From Campylobacter helveticus (GTDB lineage: Bacteria > Campylobacterota > Campylobacteria > Campylobacterales > Campylobacteraceae): a stretch of DNA of 64,000 nucleotides. Position 1 is the stretch's first letter; each line of letters begins with the position of its first letter. Under the pieces are notes generated by a model. The model ran no database searches and was not told the origin of the DNA. It was given only the letters and a program-made list of their open reading frames with translations. The stretch lies in the NCBI RefSeq assembly GCF_002080395.1, contig NZ_CP020478.1:570886-634885 (forward strand), given 5' to 3'. A program made the translations under genes and the position numbers. Of the stretch, positions 9,430 through 17,945 are shown piece after piece.

Positions 9430-9675
9430 ATGATTTATGTGTTGGCTTTTTTCTTTCCTTACATAGCTTTAGCAGTTCGTGGGCTTTGGATTCAGGCGAT
9501 TTTTAACTTTATCCTTTGTGTTATTGGTTATGTTTGCATACTTACTGGTATCGGTGCGATTTTGGGTATTCCATTTGAGTTAATTGCAGTGGTTTGGGGC
9601 ATTATCGCTATATTACAAAATTCTAATAAAAAGCAGCATCAAGAAATGCTGGACGCTTTGAAAAATAAAGACTAA
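9430..9675 (+). CDS. Small membrane protein, possibly Pmp3/YqaE-related
   Basis: 81 residues with two hydrophobic segments (about 1-20 and 24-62, the second long enough to span twice) and a charged C-terminal tail NSNKKQHQEMLDALKNKD. The pattern FFFPYIALAVRG...FNFILCVIGYV loosely resembles the small Pmp3/YqaE membrane-potential proteins, but the match is weak. A perfect RBS AGGAGG lies 4 bases before the ATG. The G11 tract 36 bases upstream suggests on/off or graded expression. It stands alone between ahpC and flhB, where I recall no gene in C. jejuni. Confidence 0.72.
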   Translation: MIYVLAFFFPYIALAVRGLWIQAIFNFILCVIGYVCILTGIGAILGIPFELIAVVWGIIAILQNSNKKQHQEMLDALKNKD

Positions 9676-9781
9676 GTTTCCGCTAATTAAGTCTAGAGTT
9701 TTACTTTAGACTTCTTCTCATCAAATTTTATCAATTTATACTTTTTTATTATAATTTAGCTTTTAAATTTAAAGGCAAAAA

Positions 9782-10852
9782 ATGGCAGGCGAAGACCAAG
9801 AAAAAACGGAAGAACCCACCTCCAAAAAGATAGAAGATGCTAGACAAGAGGGAAATGTCCCTAAGAGTCAAGATGCCTCCGCTGTGGTAACCCTTATCGT
9901 TGCGATTACTCTAATTTTATTTTTAATGGGCTTTATGGGCGAGAGGATAGCAAATTTATATAGATATTATCAAAGTTTTATCGGCGTGGAATTTGATTTG
10001 CGTATTATTCAGGCTATTATGATGAAAAGCATTTTTGAGGTTTTGATTATCCTTGCTCCTATTGTTTTAAGCATTATGGTGGCGGGGGTCGTGGGTAATA
10101 TTATGCAATTTGGTTTCATTTTTACAACTAAACCCATTATGCCAAATTTAAGCAAAATCAACCCCCTCAAAGGACTTAAAAATCTTTTCTCCCTTAAAAA
10201 ACTTATCGAAAGTGTGAAGATTATCCTTAAGGTGAGTGTGGTTTTTACCATAGCTTTTATTGTTCTACTTCAATTTGTCAAAGAGCTTCCTAAGGTCGAG
10301 CTTTACAATCTCACCGCACAAATGATTTGGTTAAGAGACAAGGCTTTGATTTTAGCAGCTATTGTAATTATCGCTTTTATTGTGATTGCTGTTCTTGATG
10401 TGTTTTTGGTGCGTTTTCAGTATTTTCAAGGGCTTAGAATGAGTAAGCAAGAAATTAAAGATGAGTATAAGCAAATGGAAGGGGACCCGCAGGTAAAAGG
10501 TAGAATTAGGCGTTTGCAAATGGAAGCTGCGAGGCGTAGAATGGTGCAAGATGTCGCAGGTGCTGATGTGGTGATTACCAACCCTACCCACTATGCGGTA
10601 GCACTTCGCTATGATACGACTAAAGAAAATGCCCCAAGAGTTGTGGCTAAGGGGGTGGATTTTCTTGCGTTACGCATTAAAGAAATGGCTTATAAGCATA
10701 ATGTTATCGTGTATGAAAATCCACCTCTTGCAAGGCAGCTTTATAGGGATTGTGATATTGACCAAATGATTCCTAGAGAGCTTTTTAAGGCTGTGAGCGA
10801 AGTATTTAAATTTGTTTATCAAGCTAATAAGAAAAAATTTCCTAAAAGCTAG
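9782..10852 (+). CDS. flhB: Flagellar export protein FlhB
   Basis: 356 residues, full length. The N-terminal half has four membrane helices (about residues 30-55, 85-110, 140-170 and 190-215). The cytoplasmic C-terminal domain carries the autocleavage motif NPTH (in VVITNPTHYAVALRYD), which switches the flagellar type III apparatus from rod/hook to filament export. A TATAAT at 9750-9755 is a likely sigma-70 promoter. In C. jejuni motB and motA follow flhB; here it instead meets convergent yaaA with a 4-base overlap, one of the rearrangement joints. Confidence 0.96.
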   Translation: MAGEDQEKTEEPTSKKIEDARQEGNVPKSQDASAVVTLIVAITLILFLMGFMGERIANLYRYYQSFIGVEFDLRIIQAIMMKSIFEVLIILAPIVLSIMVAGVVGNIMQFGFIFTTKPIMPNLSKINPLKGLKNLFSLKKLIESVKIILKVSVVFTIAFIVLLQFVKELPKVELYNLTAQMIWLRDKALILAAIVIIAFIVIAVLDVFLVRFQYFQGLRMSKQEIKDEYKQMEGDPQVKGRIRRLQMEAARRRMVQDVAGADVVITNPTHYAVALRYDTTKENAPRVVAKGVDFLALRIKEMAYKHNVIVYENPPLARQLYRDCDIDQMIPRELFKAVSEVFKFVYQANKKKFPKS

Positions 10853-11583
10853 TCCATAATTTCTAAGGTAATTTCTTCTTTAAATTTAAGTTGTTTAATG
10901 TCTTTTAGTTTTAAATTATTTGGAAGTTTTGAGAGTAATTTCGCATTTGAGCCGATTTGATTTTGTGCTGCAATTCTTAATAAAATCCCCCGATAAGCTT
11001 TAGCATAGTGGCTGACTATCTTACCGTTTTTAAGGAATTTATAGGTGCTAATTTTCTTTTTTGGAGTATAAAATTTATCGTAAAATCCAGCCCTTAAATC
11101 AAGCACCTCTTCATCTTTTAAATATTCATCTAAAGCCTTACTAAAATGCTCTTTGTAAAATTTTTCTATGGCAAAAGTTCCGAGCTTTGCCCCTTGTTTA
11201 AATTTGTAAAAGGGCAGGGTATCACTTGCTCTTACTACGCCAAAAAGATTGGAAAAGATGAGAGTGTTATCTAAAATATAATTTTGCGCTTTTTCTTCTA
11301 GGCTTTGAAAATTTAAATACTCATAACTTACACCTGTATAAAGTTCTATGGCGCGTTTTGTGGGAGCTGTTTTGAGATTATGCAAAAATTCTTGTGTGGG
11401 ATTTTTCACACCAAAAAAAGTTTGTAGCTCTTCTAAATTAGCATTTTTAATACAATTTTCATAAATTTGCAAGGCTTCAAGTCTGTATTTAAAAAGCTCT
11501 TTAAAGATAAAAGAGCTTTCATTAAAGGCACCTTCGGTGCATTCTTTATCCTTGCTTTCACTTGGAGAGAAAAGAATTTTCAA
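10849..11583 (-). CDS. yaaA: YaaA-family peroxide stress protein
   Basis: 244 residues starting MKILFSPSESKDKE, the conserved opening of the YaaA/DUF328 family. Internal LFGVVRASDTLPFYKFKQGAK and YAKAYRGILLRIAAQ fit the family. E. coli YaaA limits free iron and oxidative DNA damage during peroxide stress. It starts within the last codons of the jlpA-like gene (ATGA-type overlap), so both are cotranscribed. Confidence 0.86.
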   Translation of the reverse strand: MKILFSPSESKDKECTEGAFNESSFIFKELFKYRLEALQIYENCIKNANLEELQTFFGVKNPTQEFLHNLKTAPTKRAIELYTGVSYEYLNFQSLEEKAQNYILDNTLIFSNLFGVVRASDTLPFYKFKQGAKLGTFAIEKFYKEHFSKALDEYLKDEEVLDLRAGFYDKFYTPKKKISTYKFLKNGKIVSHYAKAYRGILLRIAAQNQIGSNAKLLSKLPNNLKLKDIKQLKFKEEITLEIMD

Positions 11584-12668
11584 GGAACCATCATTCCTAT
11601 TTGTGAGAGTTGATTGATTGTTTTAAGGATATCGCTAAAATCTTTACCATTGATGGTAATTTTTTCTACGCCACTTTCTTTCAGGGTGTTAAATTCGCTT
11701 AATGGAATATCTTTAAAATCAAGTGCAAGATTAAGTTTGTAAAGTGGATTTTTGCTAATATCATTAATCAGTTCAAGAGTTTTAGAATAAAGCAAACTCT
11801 GCTCTTCATTGGTGTTTTGATTTTGCAGAACTTCTAGTGAGCTTTTTGCCATATTAATGTAAGGGGCAAAAGCGTCTTTTGTTTGAAGATTAATGTCAAG
11901 CTTAAAGTTTTTTACCATACTTTGTTTTAGTATTGCTTCAATAGATTTACTGGAATCATTGTTAAAATTAACAAGGCTTTTTTCATTTACAATCAATTTG
12001 TCTGTGTCAAATTTTATTTCAAGTTCATCTAAAGCTTTAAAAACTTCTTCTTTTATGCCGCCTTCCAAACTTGCAGAAATAAAATTTTCCTTATCATTAC
12101 CTATTTTGTAAGAATAGTTATAATTTACATTTCCCCCATCTTTTGTTGTTAGTAGGTTGAATGCGACATTGTAATTATCTTGGCTTAATTCTTGCATTAG
12201 TTTGGCGATTTTTTCGTCATTTATTAAGGCTTTGCTATTATTTTCCACTTGCCTAATGCTTTCATCGCTTAGTTTTAAACTTTCTAAATTTACGCTTGTT
12301 TCAAGTTTATCATTTTTAGAGAAAAGATGAGCGTAATAATCTTTATAAGAGATTAAACCAGAAGCATTATTTTCTGTGTAAATTTCGTTGGAGCGAAGCT
12401 TGATATTTTTAGCACTAAAAATAGGCGTCCCGCTAGAATTTAGTGAAAAGTCAGGACTATTACATTCTATATAAGCTTTATCAGCTTTACAGGTGAAATC
12501 TTTAAGTTTTACTTCAATTTCCTCACTAGTAGTAAATTCTTTAAGTTGCTCTTTAACAACTTCATTAAGACTTTGTTCATATTTTTTCACAACTTCATCA
12601 CTAATTTCGCTTGAGCAAGCGCTGAAAAAGAGTGCAAAAGCACCAAGTAGAGCTAAATTTTTTTTCAT
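11580..12668 (-). CDS. jlpA: JlpA-like surface lipoprotein
   Basis: 362 residues. A lipoprotein signal peptide ends at the lipobox FSAC with the lipidated Cys at position 18. The sequence shows recognisable similarity to C. jejuni JlpA, e.g. VVKKYEQSLNEVVKEQ, AKNIKLRSNEIYTE and PYINMAKSSLEVL. JlpA is a surface lipoprotein reported as an adhesin. It is divergent from cjaA, exactly the jlpA/cjaA pairing of C. jejuni. The body is mainly beta-strand-like repeats without further cysteines. Confidence 0.85.
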   Translation of the reverse strand: MKKNLALLGAFALFFSACSSEISDEVVKKYEQSLNEVVKEQLKEFTTSEEIEVKLKDFTCKADKAYIECNSPDFSLNSSGTPIFSAKNIKLRSNEIYTENNASGLISYKDYYAHLFSKNDKLETSVNLESLKLSDESIRQVENNSKALINDEKIAKLMQELSQDNYNVAFNLLTTKDGGNVNYNYSYKIGNDKENFISASLEGGIKEEVFKALDELEIKFDTDKLIVNEKSLVNFNNDSSKSIEAILKQSMVKNFKLDINLQTKDAFAPYINMAKSSLEVLQNQNTNEEQSLLYSKTLELINDISKNPLYKLNLALDFKDIPLSEFNTLKESGVEKITINGKDFSDILKTINQLSQIGMMVP

Positions 12669-12798
12669 ATTTTTCCTTTTTATGTGTTTTATATAGTAAA
12701 AGAGAGCGGAATTATAGCAATTTTTTCTTAAATTTTTTATCTTATATTAATTTTTTTTTAATAAAATGGGATTGAATTTATCTTATAAAAGGACAAAA

Positions 12799-13629
12799 AT
12801 GAAAAAAATACTTTTAAGCATTTTTACAGCTTTTGTTGCGGTATTTTTAACCGCTTGTGGTAGCGAAACGAAGGAAAATTCCATTGAGAGAATTAAAAAC
12901 GCAGGGGTTGTTAAAATAGGCGTTTTCGGCGATAAGCCCCCTTTTGGTTATGTTGATGAAAAGGGAGAGAATCAAGGCTATGACATTATCCTTGCCAAAC
13001 GCATTGCAAAAGAGCTTTTGGGTGATGAAAATAAAGTGGAATTTGTGCTTGTCGAGGCGGCAAATCGTGTTGAGTTTTTAAAGTCTAATAAGGTCGATAT
13101 TATCCTAGCGAATTTCACACAAACGCCTGAAAGAGCGGAGCAGGTTGATTTTGCTTTGCCTTATATGAAAGTGGCTTTGGGCGTTGCCGTGCCTAAGGAT
13201 AGTAAGATTAAGAGTGTGGAGGATTTAAAAGATAAGACTTTGATTTTAAATAAAGGCACAACAGCGGACGCGTATTTTACTAAAAATCACGCTGATATTA
13301 AAAGTTTGAAATTTGACCAAAATACAGAAACATTTGCCGCTTTGATGGATAAAAGAGGGGACGCTTTAGCACACGATAATACCTTGCTTTTTGCGTGGGT
13401 TAAAGAAAGACCGGATTATAAAGTTGTTATTAAAGAGCTTGGTAATCAAGATGTTATCGCTCCAGCGGTTAAAAAAGGCGATAAAGAATTGAAAGAATTT
13501 ATTGACAATTTAATTGTTTCTTTAGCGGCAGAGCAGTTTTTTCATAAGGCTTACGATGAGAGTTTAAAAGCGCATTTTGGGGAAGATGTTAAGGCTGATG
13601 ATGTGGTGATTGAGGGAGGAAAACTCTAA
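12799..13629 (+). CDS. cjaA: Amino-acid-binding lipoprotein CjaA
   Basis: 276 residues. The start at 12799 is chosen because AAAAGGA lies just upstream and it gives a proper lipoprotein signal (LTAC, Cys 20); an in-frame ATG at 12766 would put 11 extra residues before the signal. It is a family-3 periplasmic solute-binding protein of an amino-acid ABC transporter, closely resembling C. jejuni CjaA (a cysteine-binding, immunodominant inner-membrane lipoprotein). Signature segments IGVFGDKPPFGYVDEKG and ANRVEFLKSNKVDIILANFT are present. No permease or ATPase is adjacent. Confidence 0.94.
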   Translation: MKKILLSIFTAFVAVFLTACGSETKENSIERIKNAGVVKIGVFGDKPPFGYVDEKGENQGYDIILAKRIAKELLGDENKVEFVLVEAANRVEFLKSNKVDIILANFTQTPERAEQVDFALPYMKVALGVAVPKDSKIKSVEDLKDKTLILNKGTTADAYFTKNHADIKSLKFDQNTETFAALMDKRGDALAHDNTLLFAWVKERPDYKVVIKELGNQDVIAPAVKKGDKELKEFIDNLIVSLAAEQFFHKAYDESLKAHFGEDVKADDVVIEGGKL

Positions 13630-13637
13630 ATTCTAAG

Positions 13638-13659
13638 GGCAATTTCGCTTGAAATTGCC
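13638..13659 (+). terminator. Hairpin after cjaA
   Basis: Nine-bp stem GGCAATTTC / GAAATTGCC with a 4-base loop, 9 bases past the cjaA stop. No long T-run follows. Confidence 0.55.
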
Positions 13660-13702
13660 TAAGTTATGCTATATTTCCACTCAAACAATGAAAAGAGACG
13701 CT

Positions 13703-14767
13703 ATGCGAAGATACAAAACAAGACAAATTAAAGTTGGCGATGTGTTAATAGGGGGCGATGCACCGATTTCTGTGCAATCTATGCTCTTTACGAAAACAAG
13801 AGATATTGAGGGCTGTTTAGAACAGCTTAACCGTCTTTATTTCGCTGGAGCAAATATCGTCCGCCTTGCGTGTCTTGATATGGCTGACGCTAGGGCTTTA
13901 AAAGAGATAAAAGAAAAAAGCCCTCTGCCTTTAATCGTTGATATACATTTTAATCATAAGCTTGCTGTTTTTTGTGCGGAATTTATTGACGGAGTGCGGA
14001 TAAATCCGGGTAATATCGGCTCTAAGGAAAATATAAGAGAAGTCGTAAAAGCGTGTAAAGAAAGGCAAATTCCTATAAGAATAGGCATCAATCACGGCTC
14101 CATAGAAAAGCAATTTAGCGATAAATTTGGTTATGGTGTGGATGCGATGCTTGAAAGTGCGAAATATAATATAGGGCTTTTGGAGGATTTGGATTTTACA
14201 GACATTAAAATTTCTATGAAAACCTCCAACACGCAAACGACCATTGAAGCTTATGAAAGGTTGCGTCCGCTTTGTGATTATCCTTTTCATTTGGGCGTAA
14301 CAGAGGCTGGGACGAAATTTCACAGCACTATAAAAAGCTCTATCGCTTTAGGAAATTTACTTTTAAAGGGTATAGGCGATACGATGAGGGTGTCAATGAC
14401 TGGGGAGCTTGAGGAAGAAATTCGCGTGGCTAAGGCCATCTTGCAAGATAGTGGGGTGCAAAAAAGCGGGGTTAATATCATCTCTTGTCCTACTTGTGGG
14501 CGAATTCAAAGTGATTTGCTCTCAGCCATAAAAATCGTTGAAGAAAAAACAAAACATATCAAAGAGCCTTTAAATATCAGCGTAATGGGCTGTGTTGTTA
14601 ATGCTTTAGGTGAGGCTAAGGGTGCAGATGTGGCTATAGCTTTTGGCAAAGGACAAGGGCTTGTGATAAGACACGGCGAGGTCGTGGCTAAACTCAAAGA
14701 AGACAAGCTGGTAGAGAAATTTTTAGAAGAAGTGGAAGATGAAGTCAAGCTTAAAAGAGGGTTGTAG
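13703..14767 (+). CDS. ispG: 4-hydroxy-3-methylbut-2-enyl diphosphate synthase
   Basis: 354 residues from the ATG at 13703, which has AAAAGAGA upstream and begins [13 protein letters not shown] as in C. jejuni; in-frame codons back to 13649 are probably untranslated. The enzyme is a [4Fe-4S] protein that reduces MEcPP to HMBPP in the MEP pathway. The cluster cysteines are visible in ISCPTCGR and [11 protein letters not shown]. Gene order ispG next to a cipA-like gene matches what I recall of Cj0686/Cj0685. Confidence 0.95.
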   Translation: MRRYKTRQIKVGDVLIGGDAPISVQSMLFTKTRDIEGCLEQLNRLYFAGANIVRLACLDMADARALKEIKEKSPLPLIVDIHFNHKLAVFCAEFIDGVRINPGNIGSKENIREVVKACKERQIPIRIGINHGSIEKQFSDKFGYGVDAMLESAKYNIGLLEDLDFTDIKISMKTSNTQTTIEAYERLRPLCDYPFHLGVTEAGTKFHSTIKSSIALGNLLLKGIGDTMRVSMTGELEEEIRVAKAILQDSGVQKSGVNIISCPTCGRIQSDLLSAIKIVEEKTKHIKEPLNISVMGCVVNALGEAKGADVAIAFGKGQGLVIRHGEVVAKLKEDKLVEKFLEEVEDEVKLKRGL

Positions 14768-14780
14768 AATCTAGACTCCA

Positions 14781-14806
14781 TTTTTTTTTTTTTTTTTTGA
14801 TATAAT
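14781..14806 (+). promoter_or_regulatory. Promoter of the cipA-like gene with a T18 tract
   Basis: Eighteen T residues (14781-14798) run directly into GATATAATCC, with TATAAT at 14801-14806. Campylobacter sigma-70 promoters lack a -35 box and rely on T-rich DNA upstream of the -10, so the length of this homopolymer could set promoter strength. The AAAGGAAA RBS and ATG at 14867 follow. Confidence 0.6.
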
Positions 14807-14866
14807 CCCCTCAATCAACAAAATTCCAAAAACCAAAACATTAAACTACCAACAAAGGAAAACGCT

Positions 14867-16855
14867 ATGATAAACAATCCTAACTCAGCCATACAAAGAA
14901 TGAAAAATCATCTCTCTTATAAATTAGGGCAAGAGCTTATTGCATTTGACACGGGGGGGGGGGGGGTAAGCTCTCTTCTTTTTAAACTCTATTTAATTAA
15001 AAAAACCCACAAAAAACATCTTAAAATTTATCAACAAATCACAGAAGTCTTCCCAGAACTTAGACGCATACCTTTAGAACAATGTAGCGATTATAAACAA
15101 GGCTTAGAATGTCAGTTTCATCTTTCTTATCTTTTAGGACAAGCCTTAATCAAAGCAGATAAGACTTGGTATAAGGGAGGCTATTTTAAACTCTTTAAAG
15201 ACATCAAAGAAGCAAAGCAAATTTATAAAGCTTTTAAAGAGATGAAGGAAGAGCTTGGTGTTGTGCCAAATTTAGAAGGTGTTAAAGCAAATCATCTCAA
15301 AAAATCCTTAGTATCAAAAGAATTTCAAAGTCTTTTAAAAACATCATATATCCCTTTACAAAATCTCATCTTAGATAATTTTGCTTTTATCTTAGAGCAT
15401 TTAGAACTCATCTATTTATGGCTTAACTCTAAAGAATTTAAAGACAAATATGAAAAGGAAAATTACCCTTATCCTCCATTACTTAATCCAGATATCTTAA
15501 ATGAGCTTTTAAATTTAGAAGATGAACAAAATAAAGAAACACTAAGAATCAAGCTTAAAGAACTTTCCAATACACAACATACAAATGCTTTAAGTGATAC
15601 TATAAAAGCCTATGCTAAGGCTGGGCTTGATTATAGACTAATCCCAGCTGAGAAAGCTTGGGAAATGAATTTGCCTTTGCCGAGGAGCTGGTATGAATGT
15701 GTGTTGGTATTTGGGGGTTGTAAGGGACATGTAGCTTTATCCTATTATCTTCTATGGGCTGGCTATGCAAAAAATGTATTTAAAAGTTCCAAAGCAGGAT
15801 TGCCAAATCCAAGCGGATATTATATAAATCAATATAAAGAATTGAATGAGTTGAGAAACGACAAAAATATACTTATTTTTTTAAAAAATTATGAGAAGTC
15901 TCATAAAGATTCTCCCAAACTATATGATTTATGTTTTCACAATAAAGATATTTATATTTTAACTAGAGATCCAATTTCAACATTTAGAACAGCTGTTAAT
16001 CATATTGACGATCAATATATTTCAGAAAATACACGATTTAGTCCCAAGACCGATTTTAGCGAGGGTCTTAAATGGGTTCAATATCACCACTATTGGCTTG
16101 ATAGTGCTATGAGGCTTATTGAAGATTGTATGGATGTTGTGAATATAGATAGTTTTCTTATCGATTATGTTGATAAAAATAGAGTTTTTTATATAGATTT
16201 TAACGAAATATATCCTAATACCATGTGGCTTTTTAAACACTTTCAAGCTAAATATAATTTTCCAGATTTTTCTGACAAAGACTTTTTGGGATGTAGCTGT
16301 GGTGGAAGTATAGGATATTTAATATTTAATGGGAAAATATTAGAAATTTCTAAAAATTATTTTTCTAAAGAAAATCCTGATTGTGAGAAATTTGAAATAT
16401 ACTTTTATTCAACATTGAGAATGTATTTTTTAAAAAATAAAAATATCAATGTAGAAAACAGCATTCCACATTGTCTAGATATACAGAAAAATTTTATTGA
16501 TGTTACCGATTTTCTAGTTAAAAATGAGTTGAAACCAAAAGACTTTTTTTTAGCAATGTCTCAGAGTAAATTTAAAAAATTATCTCAAGATGAAGATCTA
16601 TTCAATCAAACCAAAGATTATATTGAATATTTCTTAGGACTTATAGAAAAACAATGCGTTTTAGAGGATAATAAAAAGAAGAGTGAAAAAGATATTTTAA
16701 CTTTATTGAAAAAAAATAAACATATTAGAGTAAAGCTTAAGAATTATATGGATAAAGAATTCAACAGCATCAAAGAAAATCGCCCCGACATTGTCGCTTC
16801 GTGGAAATACTACCAAGAATTTGAAAAGATGTGTGGGGAGATGAAAGAGGGTTAA
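14867..16855 (+). CDS. Phase-variable CipA-like protein (DUF2972 type)
   Basis: 662 residues, cytoplasmic-looking. The start NNPNSAIQRMKNHLSYKLGQELI is shared with Campylobacter contingency proteins such as CipA (Cj0685), annotated as a possible sugar transferase and linked to invasion. A G14 tract at 14953-14966 encodes TGGGGV near residue 30; at this length the frame is open (ON). The central region has ECVLVFGGCKGHVALSYYL and IYILTRDPISTFRTAVNH, the latter resembling the phosphate-binding RDP segment of sulfotransferases, but this is only a suggestion. Codons 300-600 are more AT-rich than the N-terminal part, compatible with mosaic origin. Confidence 0.8.
   Translation: MINNPNSAIQRMKNHLSYKLGQELIAFDTGGGGVSSLLFKLYLIKKTHKKHLKIYQQITEVFPELRRIPLEQCSDYKQGLECQFHLSYLLGQALIKADKTWYKGGYFKLFKDIKEAKQIYKAFKEMKEELGVVPNLEGVKANHLKKSLVSKEFQSLLKTSYIPLQNLILDNFAFILEHLELIYLWLNSKEFKDKYEKENYPYPPLLNPDILNELLNLEDEQNKETLRIKLKELSNTQHTNALSDTIKAYAKAGLDYRLIPAEKAWEMNLPLPRSWYECVLVFGGCKGHVALSYYLLWAGYAKNVFKSSKAGLPNPSGYYINQYKELNELRNDKNILIFLKNYEKSHKDSPKLYDLCFHNKDIYILTRDPISTFRTAVNHIDDQYISENTRFSPKTDFSEGLKWVQYHHYWLDSAMRLIEDCMDVVNIDSFLIDYVDKNRVFYIDFNEIYPNTMWLFKHFQAKYNFPDFSDKDFLGCSCGGSIGYLIFNGKILEISKNYFSKENPDCEKFEIYFYSTLRMYFLKNKNINVENSIPHCLDIQKNFIDVTDFLVKNELKPKDFFLAMSQSKFKKLSQDEDLFNQTKDYIEYFLGLIEKQCVLEDNKKKSEKDILTLLKKNKHIRVKLKNYMDKEFNSIKENRPDIVASWKYYQEFEKMCGEMKEG
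14953..14966 (+). repeat. G14 phase-variation tract
   Basis: Fourteen consecutive G residues inside the coding sequence, near codon 30. Loss or gain of one G stops translation early, switching the gene off. Confidence 0.95.
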
Positions 16856-16874
16856 AAGGGCATTTGCCCTTTTA
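16853..16874. terminator. Bidirectional terminator
   Basis: Nine-bp stem TAAAAGGGC / GCCCTTTTA between the convergent cipA-like and DUF2860-like genes, overlapping both stop codons. Confidence 0.7.
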
Positions 16875-17801
16875 GAATTTATAGCCTAAACCTGTGAGGA
16901 AAATTTGGTAGGTTTCATCGTAAAAATTGATGTCGCTATCGCGTTTTTCTAGGTTATAATTTGCATAGGCGTAAAGACTTTCATAGCCTAAAAGTTTGTT
17001 TTTCACTACATTTACACCAAGTTCGAAAATATCTCCGTCTTGCTTTTTGTTGAAAATTGGGTCTGTGCCATCGGCTTCATAATAGCTATAAGCGATGGTT
17101 GGACTTATGATAAAATCATCTTGCAAAGGTAAATTTAGCCCAGCCTTAAAGCCATACCTTGAAAAACTTGCAGCTTTACCATCTGCGTCATTATAATCAT
17201 AAAGCAATCCAGCATTAAATAAAGAATAATCGTAATTTAATTCAAATTCGTGGTAGAAGCCATCGCGTTTTAGACTGCTATAAGGAATGGTTTCCTTATC
17301 GTATTTATTTTTTGCGAAAAGGTAATTTGCACCAAATTTACCAAAATCACTTTGATAAACTTGAGAAAATTTAAGTCCAAATTTGTCTAAATCTGTTTCT
17401 TCGCGAAATGTATTTAGGGCGTAAGGGTTTGCATAAGCTTTTTCTCTAATCGAGCTTACAAAAGAAAGTGAGCTGCTAAAATTTGACATATAAGCCATCT
17501 CGTAGCCGAGCGCAAAACCACTTAAATCTCTACCATTGTAGTTTTTTAAGAAAACTCTATCATTTTCTATTAAACCGCCATAGTAAAGCTCAAATCCCAC
17601 TAAAGGAATGGCTGAAGTATCAGAATTTTTTGCGTTATAGCTTCCTAAAAAATCGCTGTCTGCAAGGGGGCTAAGATTGCTCTTAACATCTCTAAAACCA
17701 CCGCCAACGCTAATTTTACCGCTAAAACCCTCTTCAAAAACAATTTCATTTGCATTTAACATTAAAGCGCTTAAAGCAAAACTCACTAGATATTTTTTCA
17801 A
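16872..17801 (-). CDS. Outer-membrane beta-barrel protein, DUF2860-like (Cj0561c type)
   Basis: 309 residues with a Sec signal peptide (residues 1-17, ending LNANE). The rest alternates aromatic and polar residues in beta strands and ends in GLGYKF, a C-terminal Phe typical of outer-membrane barrels. It fits the DUF2860 family. It is divergent from dnaB, as I recall for Cj0561c and dnaB (Cj0562) in C. jejuni, where Cj0561c is strongly repressed by the multidrug regulator CmeR. A palindrome fitting such a repressor lies just upstream. Function is unknown. Confidence 0.75.
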   Translation of the reverse strand: MKKYLVSFALSALMLNANEIVFEEGFSGKISVGGGFRDVKSNLSPLADSDFLGSYNAKNSDTSAIPLVGFELYYGGLIENDRVFLKNYNGRDLSGFALGYEMAYMSNFSSSLSFVSSIREKAYANPYALNTFREETDLDKFGLKFSQVYQSDFGKFGANYLFAKNKYDKETIPYSSLKRDGFYHEFELNYDYSLFNAGLLYDYNDADGKAASFSRYGFKAGLNLPLQDDFIISPTIAYSYYEADGTDPIFNKKQDGDIFELGVNVVKNKLLGYESLYAYANYNLEKRDSDINFYDETYQIFLTGLGYKF

Positions 17802-17826
17802 TTTTTCTCCTTGTGTGAAAATTAAA

Positions 17827-17842
17827 AGTAATTGTAATTACT
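17827..17842. promoter_or_regulatory. Candidate CmeR-type operator
   Basis: AGTAATTGTAATTACT: perfect 7-bp arms with a 2-base spacer, 25 bases before the start of the Cj0561c-like gene. It resembles the TGTAAT...ATTACA operator reported for CmeR, a TetR-family repressor. Assignment to CmeR is inference from synteny. Confidence 0.45.
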
Positions 17843-17945
17843 ATAAATTTAAAGTTGGAAATGTTACTTTACTTTGCTTTAAAAATTTCTTAAAATATTC
17901 AATTTTTAAGCATAGTTTTGTTAAAATTCGCATTTTAGTGGAGTT

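Noticed and set aside
14761-14800. T18 tract as terminator of ispG
   Set aside because: No stable stem precedes the T-run (only weak pairing around TCTAGA), whereas a TATAAT directly follows it, so a promoter role is more likely; a dual role cannot be excluded.
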